Positions 1 to 5,163 of a DNA stretch of 5,163 nt are shown piece after piece. A program made the position numbers and the translations under genes. This stretch comes from Minisyncoccota bacterium (lineage in GTDB: Bacteria > Patescibacteriota > Minisyncoccia > Minisyncoccales > Minisyncoccaceae), in contig JAQTRG010000033.1 in assembly GCA_028711945.1 (NCBI GenBank), forward strand, positions 1-5,163, in the 5' to 3' direction. Each line of letters starts with the position of its first letter. Position 1 is the first letter of the stretch. The notes under the pieces were generated by a model. It saw only the letters and a list, made by a program, of their open reading frames with translations. It had not been told where the DNA came from and searched no databases.

Positions 1-770
1 CTTCCATGTCCTCTTTTATTTATCTTTAAAACATCATCATATATTGATTGAACTCCTAATTCAATTTTGGTTGCACCAAATTTTCTTAGTTCTTCAGCTT
101 CTTCTGGGGTTATATAATCAGGACGTGTTTCAAAAGATAATCCTATTATTCTATATTTTGCTGTTTCATTTTTCTTTTGAGATTTTTCTAATTCTTTCCA
201 AAGAGTTTTAATTTCTTTTTTGTCGTAGTTTTCTTTTGTGTCCTTGGTTTCATTGCAAGCATCAAAACATTTTTTAACAAACCATATTTTGTATTTAATA
301 TCATAATATGACCAAGTGCCGCCGATCATTCTTAGGTCTATCTTGCTAGTAGGGTGCCCTGACATTTCCAAAACTTCAATTCTTTTTTGTGTTTGGACAT
401 ATGGGTCAAATTTTAATTTCTTGGCTCTTTCAACAGCAGGCTCTCCAGAAAGATAGCTTTTGGGTATTCCTTTTTCGCTGGGGCAATAGATACACTTGCC
501 AGGACAGGGGTATGGCTTAGTTAAAGCAGAAACATTGACTATCCCAGAAAGAGATCTTACGGGCCTAGTTCTAAGCATTCTTTCTATTCTATCGTTTTTT
601 TTAATACTTTTTTTCTCTATCAGAGTATGGTAAACTTTAAGCAAAGAGATGTTGCTGGGGCAGGGAGTTTTACTTGTTTTGCATGATTTCCTTTTAATTA
701 CAGCAAAATCATGAGCATCTTTTGCCTTAGTATTAATTAACTCTTTGATTATTAGTTCACTAATATCCAT
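1..770 (-). CDS. elp3: Elp3-type radical SAM tRNA uridine-34 modification enzyme (3' end beyond window)
   Basis: Elp3 installs the carboxymethyl-type group on C5 of wobble uridine (U34) in tRNA, using a radical SAM domain and a C-terminal GNAT-like acetyl-CoA domain. Translating the minus strand from ATG 770-768 gives 256 residues with no stop before the window edge. A basic N-terminal region (about 1-75) leads to the segment TKPYPCPGKCIYCPS, where C89, C93 and C96 would hold the 4Fe-4S cluster. Further Elp3-like segments are SYLSGEPAVERA, MIGGTWSYY, SFETRPDYITPEEAEELR and IELGVQSIYDDVLKINKRGHG. An in-frame stop lies three codons upstream of the ATG and the next in-frame Met is residue 65, so the start is well supported. 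No Shine-Dalgarno is seen. The GNAT half lies off the window and cannot be checked. The CX3CX2C spacing is shorter than the CX9CX2C of yeast Elp3. The gene is divergent from a Trm9-like methyltransferase, with overlapping start codons. Confidence 0.93.
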   Translation of the reverse strand, partial: MDISELIIKELINTKAKDAHDFAVIKRKSCKTSKTPCPSNISLLKVYHTLIEKKSIKKNDRIERMLRTRPVRSLSGIVNVSALTKPYPCPGKCIYCPSEKGIPKSYLSGEPAVERAKKLKFDPYVQTQKRIEVLEMSGHPTSKIDLRMIGGTWSYYDIKYKIWFVKKCFDACNETKDTKENYDKKEIKTLWKELEKSQKKNETAKYRIIGLSFETRPDYITPEEAEELRKFGATKIELGVQSIYDDVLKINKRGHG

Positions 771-1452
771 GAATAAAAATTACGCCAATTACTTATTAAA
801 CAAGATTACTGAGGATTATAACAAGATAGGGGACAAATATTCAAGTGTTAGGGAAAAAGATTGGAAAGAAATGTCTTTTCTTTTTGATGAACATTTGAAA
901 GAAGGAGACAGAGTTTTAGATTTAGGATGTGGCAATGGAAGATTTTATCCTGTGTTTAAAGAAAAGAAAGTTGATTACGTTGGAGTAGATTCTTGTTATA
1001 AACTAATTAATATTGCCAAAGAAAAGTATCCAGAGGCAAGATTTGAGACAGACTCTGTTTTTGATTTGGACTATGGTGATAGTTTTGATAAGATTTTTAG
1101 CATAGCAGTTTTGCATCACATTCCATCAGAAGATTTGAGGAAAGAGTTTTTAAATATATGCTTCAAGTTTTTAAAGAAAGAAGGTACATTAATTTTAACT
1201 GTTTGGAATTTGGAAGAAAAGATAAATAAAGGATTTAATTTGGTTAGTTTTTTAAAAGGATTTAAAATGGACAAGAGAGATATTTTCATTCCTTGGTATG
1301 GAGCTAAAGAAGTATATTTCCATTGTTTTACTTTGGAAGAACTGGTACAATTAATATCAGAAACAGGGTTTGAAATAATTGATAAGGGGGAAATATTGGT
1401 TGGATTAAAACCATATTCCAATTTTTATATCGTTTGTAAAAAATATGGCTAA
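769..1452 (+). CDS. Class I SAM-dependent methyltransferase, Trm9/ALKBH8-like (candidate tRNA cm5U34 methyltransferase)
   Basis: This is a 227-residue Rossmann methyltransferase. Motif I, VLDLGCGNGRF, is at 49-59, the acidic end of strand 2 is D74, and the FDKIFSIAVLHHI block is at 106-118. The resemblance to eukaryotic Trm9, judged from memory, runs past the SAM fold. It includes the leading YNKIGDKYSSVREKDW (17-32, with R28), the SIAVLHH motif (H116, H117), TVWNLEE (144-150, W146), and a late DIFIPWYG...YFHCFTLEEL segment (171-192), where Trm9 proteins have a similar PW...YYH..xxGEL pattern. Trm9 methylates cm5U34 to mcm5U34. I chose ATG 769 over the in-frame TTG at 745 because the TTG would add only eight unconserved residues and overlap elp3 by 26 bases. 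No Shine-Dalgarno is visible. The 3' end overlaps the next gene by 8 bases. The methyltransferase call is firm. The tRNA substrate is inferred from similarity and the elp3 neighbour; another small-molecule or RNA substrate is possible. Confidence 0.92.
   Translation: MNKNYANYLLNKITEDYNKIGDKYSSVREKDWKEMSFLFDEHLKEGDRVLDLGCGNGRFYPVFKEKKVDYVGVDSCYKLINIAKEKYPEARFETDSVFDLDYGDSFDKIFSIAVLHHIPSEDLRKEFLNICFKFLKKEGTLILTVWNLEEKINKGFNLVSFLKGFKMDKRDIFIPWYGAKEVYFHCFTLEELVQLISETGFEIIDKGEILVGLKPYSNFYIVCKKYG
815..844 (-). promoter_or_regulatory. Candidate extended -10 sigma70-type promoter for elp3, inside the methyltransferase gene
   Basis: On the minus strand TATAAT (820-815) is a perfect -10 box. TGT (823-821) precedes it directly, giving the extended TGnTATAAT form. 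An 18-base spacer separates it from TTGAAT (844-839), which matches four of six bases of TTGACA. Transcription would start near 808, leaving a leader of about 38 bases before the elp3 ATG at 770. As elp3 has no upstream intergenic space, a promoter inside the divergent gene is expected. AT-rich sequence yields TATAAT by chance, so the call rests on the combined -35, extended -10 and position. Confidence 0.42.
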
Positions 1453-2035
1453 AAATAGAGATATTCTAGTAAAATATAATATAGTTGTTTCAGGAGCAGC
1501 TCAAGTAGGTCATTGCTGTGAGAAGATAGAAGAAATATCTAAAGAAGTAGGAAGAGAAATTGCAAGACAAGACCATACTTTAGTTACGGGAGCTACTACT
1601 GGTGTTCCATATTTTTCTGCGATGGGATGCAGGGAAGCAGGTGGATTTAATATAGGGTTTTCTCCAGCAGCTACAGAAAAAGAACATTTGAAGGCATATA
1701 AGCTTCCTTTGGATCCTTTTGATATAATGATTTATACTGGCTCTGATTATGCAGGAAGAGATGTTGTTATGACCAAGTCTGCCGATGGAGTAATTATTAT
1801 TTGCGGAAGAATGGGAACTCTTCATGAGTTTACTACAGCAGTTGAAACCAAAAAGCCCATTGCAGTGCTAGAAGGAACAGGAGGAATGGCTGATAAAATT
1901 AGAGGAATTGCTGAAGATTATTGCAAGGTAGCGAAAAAGATTATTTACGATAGAGATCCTAAGCAATTAGTCAGGAAATTAATTAAAGAAATTGAATCTC
2001 AGAAAGATGATAATTTAAAAATACTTGAAAAATAG
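1445..2035 (+). CDS. LOG/SLOG (TIGR00725-like, 'lysine decarboxylase'-type) Rossmann-fold nucleotide-binding protein
   Basis: The 196-residue protein belongs to the SLOG superfamily, with LOG phosphoribohydrolases and DprA as relatives. The first strand and turn, NIVVSGAAQVG, is at 12-22. LVTGATTGVPYFSAMGCREAGG (46-67) matches the glycine-rich second strand and helix. RDVVMTKSADGVIIICGRMGTLHEF (105-129) corresponds to the LOG segment R..xM...D..I.LPGGxGTxxE, with R105, G124, T125 and E128 kept. The usual PGG is CGR (120-122), so this is a variant subfamily rather than a textbook LOG. Family members cleave the N-glycosidic bond of nucleoside monophosphates or bind nucleotides; the substrate here cannot be read from sequence. 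ATG 1445 overlaps the end of the methyltransferase gene by 8 bases, and the stop is one base before the next ATG, so translational coupling is likely. No Shine-Dalgarno is visible. Confidence 0.88.
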   Translation: MAKNRDILVKYNIVVSGAAQVGHCCEKIEEISKEVGREIARQDHTLVTGATTGVPYFSAMGCREAGGFNIGFSPAATEKEHLKAYKLPLDPFDIMIYTGSDYAGRDVVMTKSADGVIIICGRMGTLHEFTTAVETKKPIAVLEGTGGMADKIRGIAEDYCKVAKKIIYDRDPKQLVRKLIKEIESQKDDNLKILEK

Positions 2036-2036
2036 T

Positions 2037-2378
2037 ATGAAAAAGAAACCAATCAAAAAAATAATAAAAAAGAAAGTTGCTAAGAAGGCAGTTAAAAAAG
2101 TTATCAAGAAACCAACTAAGATTGTTAAAGAAAAAAAGCTGGGAAAGGTAACTCACTATTTTGACAAGATTAAAGTAGCAGTTATCAAATTCTCAGATGT
2201 ATTTTTAGTTGGAGAATCAATTAGAATTGAAGGTGGAGAGAAAACAGATTTTAAACAAAAGATTGTTTCAATGGAATTAAATGGAGAAAAAATTAAAAAA
2301 GCAAAGAAAGGACAGCAAGTTGGAGTTAAAATTAAAGAAAGAGTAAGGGAAGGGTATAAGGCATTTAAAGTTTCATGA
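2037..2378 (+). CDS. Translation elongation factor-like protein: Lys-rich N-terminal tail plus EF-Tu domain-II-like barrel
   Basis: The protein has 113 residues. Residues 1-34 hold 18 lysines and one acidic residue (E32), arranged as KK pairs about every four residues (7-8, 11-12, 16-17, 20-21, 24-25) with Ile, Val or Ala between. This would form a very basic, possibly amphipathic helix. Residues 35-113 read as a small beta barrel, starting LGKVTHYFDKIKVAVIKF and continuing with VGESIRIEG, TDFKQKIVSMELNG and KKAKKGQQVGVKI. That pattern is typical of the short 'translation elongation factor-like' proteins that resemble EF-Tu domain II without a GTPase domain. The exact role is unknown; the tail suggests RNA or ribosome binding. 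ATG 2037 was preferred to the TTG at 2025, which would overlap the upstream gene and add only four residues. The stop TGA overlaps the next start as ATGA, indicating coupling. Confidence 0.86.
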   Translation: MKKKPIKKIIKKKVAKKAVKKVIKKPTKIVKEKKLGKVTHYFDKIKVAVIKFSDVFLVGESIRIEGGEKTDFKQKIVSMELNGEKIKKAKKGQQVGVKIKERVREGYKAFKVS

Positions 2379-3616
2379 AGTTTATCGCAGATTTTCATGT
2401 TCATTCTAAGTATTCAAGAGCTACAAGTAAAACTACTGATTTAGAAAATATATCTAAATGGGCAAAGATAAAGGGAGTTAAGGTTATCGCTTGTGGTGAT
2501 TTTACCCATCCTAGATGGATAAAAGAAATTAAAGAATCATTGAAGCCAGCTGAGCCTGGACTTTTTCAATTAGGGAATTCTGATACAAGGTTTATCTTAA
2601 CTACTGAAATATCGTGCATTTATTCTAAAGGAGGCAAGATTAGGAAAATACATGCAGTTGTTATTGCTCCATCAATTGAAATAGCTGAGAAGATAAATGA
2701 GAAATTAAATGAAATAGGAAATTTACATTCAGATGGAAGGCCGATTCTTGGACTCGACGTTAAAGAGCTTTTAAAAATAGTTCTTGATATTTCTCCAGAT
2801 TGTATGCTTATTCCAGCACATTGTTTGACTCCTTGGTTTGGATTGTTTGGATCAAAATCAGGATTTGATTCTATTGAAGAATGTTTTGAAGAATTGTCTT
2901 CGCATATCTATGCTATTGAAACAGGATTGTCAGCTGATCCAGCAATGATATGGAGAATTCCTGATGGCAGGAAAGTTGCGTTGCTTTCAAATAGCGATGC
3001 TCACTCTCCAGAAAAAATAGGAAGAGAGGCAAATGTGTTTGATACAGAATTAAGCTATTATTCTATTTTGGAAGCTATAAAGACAAGAGACCCTAAGAAG
3101 TTTTTAGAAACGATAGAGTTTTTTCCAGAAGAAGGAAAATATCATTATGACGGGCACATGGATTGTAAAATATATTTAAGTCCAAAAGAATCAGAAGAAT
3201 ATGGAGAACTTTGTCCTGTCTGCGGAAGAAAGTTAACAGTCGGAGTTTTGAATAGAGTTCAAAAATTAGCAGACAAAGAAGAAGGATTCATTCCCGAAAA
3301 CGCTATTCCGTTTAGAAGAATTATTCCTTTAAAAGAAATTGTTGCGGAAGCGATGAATATGGGAACAGTATCAAAAGCAGTGAATAGAGCATATCATAAT
3401 TTGATTGAAAATCTTGGCTCTGAGTTCGATATTCTTTTAGATATTTCTATAGAAAAGATTAAAAGCGTCTCTGGAGAAAAAATTGCTGAAGGGATAAAAA
3501 GGGCGAGAGAAGGGAAGGTAAATATTCGTCCTGGATATGATGGAGAATTTGGTAAGATATCAATCTTTTCTGAAACAGAGAAAAGAGATATAATAAGACA
3601 AAGAAAATTATTATAA
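2375..3616 (+). CDS. endoQ: Endonuclease Q (EndoQ)-like PHP-domain DNA repair nuclease
   Basis: EndoQ, first described in Thermococcales, nicks DNA 5' of deaminated bases (uracil, hypoxanthine, xanthine). The 413-residue protein is close to the roughly 420 of the archaeal enzyme and appears complete. The PHP nuclease domain (about 1-225) shows ADFHVHSKYS (H8, H10), GDFTHP (D42, H45), TTEIS (E78), LIPAHCLTPWFG (H149), AIETGLSADP (E182, D188) and NSDAHSP (D208, H210), all plausible metal ligands or active-site residues. A zinc-binding module follows: HYDGHMDCK (C264, with nearby H257 and H261) and LCPVCGRK (C280, C283). Then comes LADKEEGFIPENAIPF, a family block, and near the C-terminus IRPGYDGEFGKI. 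Databases often mislabel such proteins as 'DNA helicase UvrD', but no helicase motif is present. The tail ends QRKLL, resembling a sliding-clamp motif. The start overlaps the previous stop (ATGA); an AAGG 13 bases upstream is too far to be a convincing Shine-Dalgarno. Confidence 0.91.
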   Translation: MKFIADFHVHSKYSRATSKTTDLENISKWAKIKGVKVIACGDFTHPRWIKEIKESLKPAEPGLFQLGNSDTRFILTTEISCIYSKGGKIRKIHAVVIAPSIEIAEKINEKLNEIGNLHSDGRPILGLDVKELLKIVLDISPDCMLIPAHCLTPWFGLFGSKSGFDSIEECFEELSSHIYAIETGLSADPAMIWRIPDGRKVALLSNSDAHSPEKIGREANVFDTELSYYSILEAIKTRDPKKFLETIEFFPEEGKYHYDGHMDCKIYLSPKESEEYGELCPVCGRKLTVGVLNRVQKLADKEEGFIPENAIPFRRIIPLKEIVAEAMNMGTVSKAVNRAYHNLIENLGSEFDILLDISIEKIKSVSGEKIAEGIKRAREGKVNIRPGYDGEFGKISIFSETEKRDIIRQRKLL

Positions 3617-3632
3617 TAATAAATAAAAATAT

Positions 3633-4379
3633 ATGTGGGAATCTTTAATATCTTTTGTTGTTGTAATCATCTTGATTTCAATAAGGCAGATTAATCAATA
3701 TGAAAATGGATTAAGGTTTACATTGGGTAAATTTTCTGGAATTATGCAGCCAGGATGGAATCTAGTGTTTCCTATTTTTCAATCATATAAGAAAGTTGAC
3801 ATGAGAGTGAAAGCAGTAGACGTCCCTGACCAAGAAGCAATTACCAGAGATAATATTTCTGTAAAAGTTAATGCAGTTATTTATTACAAGATAAGTTCAG
3901 CTGAACAGGCAATATTACAAGTAGAAGATTTTTATTATGCAGTTTCTCAATTGGCTCAGACAACAATGAGAAATGCTATCGGCCAGGTTGAACTGGATGA
4001 ATTATTATCTCAAAGAGCAAAGGTTTCAGAAAGCATTAAGAGCATAATAGAGGGTAGTGCTAAAGCATGGGGCATTAGCGTTTCAGATGTTGAATTAAAA
4101 GATATTACTCTTCCTGAAGAAATGAAAAGAGTTATCGGAAGACAGGCTGAAGCAGAAAGAGACAAAAGAGCAGTTATTATTAAAGCTGAGGGAGAAGTTG
4201 TTGCTGCAGCCAATATGGCAAAAGCAGCAGAAATTCTTTCTCATTCTGAAGGAGCTTTGCACTTAAGAACACTCCAGACAATTACTGATGTTTCAGCTGA
4301 TCAATCTAATACAATGATATTTGCTGTTCCCTTAGAAGTTTTGAGAGCTTTTGAGAATATAGGAAAGAAAAATAATTAA
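3633..4379 (+). CDS. Slipin/stomatin-type SPFH (band 7) membrane protein
   Basis: SPFH proteins form membrane-anchored ring or cage oligomers linked to membrane microdomains and quality control. The 248-residue protein has one N-terminal hydrophobic segment (about 4-18, SLISFVVVIILISIR). It then enters the slipin signature: INQYENGLRFTLGKF, IMQPGWNLVFP, DMRVKAVDVPDQEAITRDN and VKVNAVIYYKI. The second half contains the TMRNAIGQVELDELLSQRAKV block, ISVSDVELKDITLPEEM, and an Ala/Glu-rich helical stretch RQAEAERDKRAVIIKAEGE, probably coiled coil. It ends with the usual MIFAVPLEVLRAF-type segment, so it looks full length. Most bacterial and archaeal slipins sit beside an NfeD-family gene; none adjoins this one, since EndoQ lies upstream and mltG converges downstream. 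The 16-base gap before it is A/T only apart from flanking codons and shows no Shine-Dalgarno. Its stop is one base from the mltG stop. Function beyond the family is not evident. Confidence 0.93.
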   Translation: MWESLISFVVVIILISIRQINQYENGLRFTLGKFSGIMQPGWNLVFPIFQSYKKVDMRVKAVDVPDQEAITRDNISVKVNAVIYYKISSAEQAILQVEDFYYAVSQLAQTTMRNAIGQVELDELLSQRAKVSESIKSIIEGSAKAWGISVSDVELKDITLPEEMKRVIGRQAEAERDKRAVIIKAEGEVVAAANMAKAAEILSHSEGALHLRTLQTITDVSADQSNTMIFAVPLEVLRAFENIGKKNN

Positions 4380-4380
4380 A

Positions 4381-5163
4381 CTATTTTAAGTATTTAGACT
4401 TGTTATAATTATGCTCTTCTAAGGTTTTTGAGAAGATTGTTTTTCCATTATCTGCTGATAAATAATATAAATAATTTGATTGAGTAGGGAAGATGGCAGC
4501 ATTGATGCTATCTATTCCTGGATTTGATATTGGTCCCAGTGGAAGGCCCCTGTATTTGTATGTATTATATGGTGAATCTATTTTTGTATCTTTGGTGTAT
4601 ACTTTTTCTTTTTCTTGTCCCATAGCATAAATAACAGTTGCATCTACTTGTAGAGGCATTCCAATTTCTAATCTATTCCAAAGAACCCCAGAGACTAATC
4701 GTTTGTCTTCTAATGTTTTGACTTCTTTTTCAATCATTGAAGCCATAGTTACGATTTCAAATATGGTTTTATTTTCTTTTTCAATATCTTCTAATGTTTT
4801 GTTATCTAATTCTGATTCTAGTTTTTTTAGAGCAGTCTCTACTATTTCATCAGCAGCTACTTTTTTATTTAAATAATATGTATCAGGAAATATATATCCT
4901 TCAAGATTTAATTCTTGTGGTTTGTCTTTTAGAAAACTAAATTCTTGAATCCATTTTGAATCATTCGCTGAATCAATAAATTCTTGTTTCGTGCAAATAT
5001 TTTTACTTTCTAAATAATCTCCTATCTCTTCAATATCCCATCCTTCAACAATGGTTATTTTTTCTTTAGCTGTTTCTCCATTTGTTAATATCTTCAATAT
5101 CTGATGAATGCTCATTTGAGAGGAAATGAGATAATCACCAGCTTGTATTTTTCTGTAGCTATT
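4381..5163 (-). CDS. mltG: Endolytic murein transglycosylase MltG (YceG family), 5' end beyond window
   Basis: MltG is an inner-membrane lytic transglycosylase that cuts nascent peptidoglycan strands. The frame stays open to the right edge, giving 260 residues. The 16 residues before the first Met (codon 5115-5113) read NSYRKIQAGDYLISSQ, matching the family's LQAG.Y.l.....S...IL region. That Met is therefore internal and the true start, with the membrane anchor, lies outside. Following blocks are ITIVEGWDIEEIGDYLE, then LEGYIFPDTYYL, the catalytic segment MASMIEKE (Glu codon at 4731-4729, equivalent to E. coli E218), GVLWNRLEIGMPLQVDATVIYAMGQ, SPYNTYKYRGLPLGPISNPG and a C-terminal YYLSADNGKTIFSKTLEEHN. 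The usual LQ(S/T)DPT appears as LQVDAT. It converges on the slipin gene with one base between stops. Its presence indicates a peptidoglycan-building bacterium rather than an archaeon. Confidence 0.94.
   Translation of the reverse strand, partial: NSYRKIQAGDYLISSQMSIHQILKILTNGETAKEKITIVEGWDIEEIGDYLESKNICTKQEFIDSANDSKWIQEFSFLKDKPQELNLEGYIFPDTYYLNKKVAADEIVETALKKLESELDNKTLEDIEKENKTIFEIVTMASMIEKEVKTLEDKRLVSGVLWNRLEIGMPLQVDATVIYAMGQEKEKVYTKDTKIDSPYNTYKYRGLPLGPISNPGIDSINAAIFPTQSNYLYYLSADNGKTIFSKTLEEHNYNKSKYLK

Noticed and set aside
745..768. In-frame TTG start 24 bases upstream of the methyltransferase ATG
   Set aside because: It adds eight residues with no family support and lengthens the overlap with elp3; ATG 769 is the simpler start.
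700..768. Plus-strand promoter for the five-gene cluster
   Set aside because: TATTAG at 750-755 with TTAGTA at 727-732 is the best match, but only 4/6 and 3/6; not supportable as a feature.
1116..1421. Antisense open frame of 101 codons on the minus strand
   Set aside because: It lies inside the methyltransferase gene, has no recognisable domain, and its composition follows the opposite strand. Similar minus-strand frames at 1580-1825, 2156-2404 and 4010-4213 were rejected for the same reason.
3589..3594. TATAAT that could serve as a -10 box for the slipin gene
   Set aside because: No -35 of more than marginal match lies 16-18 bases upstream, and such hexamers are common in this AT-rich sequence; TATAAT also recurs at 3612-3617.
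4401..4409. TGTTATAAT on the plus strand inside the end of mltG
   Set aside because: It matches an extended -10 but has no -35 and no downstream plus-strand gene in view; treated as chance.
4415..4446. Possible terminator for the plus-strand cluster: TCTTCT, 10-base loop, AGAAGA, then TTGTTTTT
   Set aside because: The 6-base stem is AT-rich with a long loop, and it lies in mltG coding sequence (SKTLEE). It is too weak to call, although no better terminator was seen.
4706..4801. Exact 15-base repeat TCTTCTAATGTTTTG at 4706-4720 and 4787-4801, with a near copy at 4415
   Set aside because: The copies encode KTLED/KTLEE helical segments of MltG; a short coincidence of codon use is likelier than a functional repeat.

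Overview
The window looks like chromosome from an AT-rich bacterium with a very compact genome (GC about one third by eye). The best guess is a Patescibacteria/CPR (Parcubacteria-like) lineage. The bacterial assignment rests on MltG, a peptidoglycan enzyme. The CPR guess rests on the gene set: Elp3, a stand-alone EF-Tu domain-II-like protein, an archaeal-type EndoQ repair nuclease, and a LOG/DprA-superfamily protein. Very tight packing and the lack of clear Shine-Dalgarno sites fit as well. TGA ends one gene, so the SR1/Gracilibacteria code (TGA = Gly) is unlikely. No search was possible, so the lineage is inference.

Layout: (1) 1-770, minus strand: the N-terminal half of Elp3, a radical SAM tRNA U34-modifying enzyme, cut by the left edge. 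(2) From 769, plus strand: five close-packed genes. These are a Trm9-like SAM methyltransferase (769-1452), a LOG/SLOG-family protein (1445-2035), a Lys-rich-tailed EF-Tu domain-II-like protein (2037-2378), EndoQ (2375-3616) and a slipin-type SPFH membrane protein (3633-4379). (3) 4381-5163, minus strand: the C-terminal part of MltG, whose start lies beyond the right edge. Only 18 bases belong to no gene: 2036, 3617-3632 and 4380. No stretch over 300 bases lacks a gene. I saw no tRNA, rRNA, CRISPR array, insertion sequence or clear terminator.

The main point of interest is the left divergon. Elp3 makes the cm5-type modification of wobble uridine, and the gene whose start codon overlaps Elp3's resembles Trm9/ALKBH8, which in eukaryotes methylates cm5U to mcm5U. 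The two may form a minimal bacterial wobble-uridine pathway. A good promoter candidate for elp3 lies inside the methyltransferase gene. The rest of the plus-strand cluster joins a nucleotide-binding-fold protein, a translation-related domain, a deaminated-base repair nuclease and a membrane scaffold. Close packing suggests co-transcription, but no common pathway is evident.
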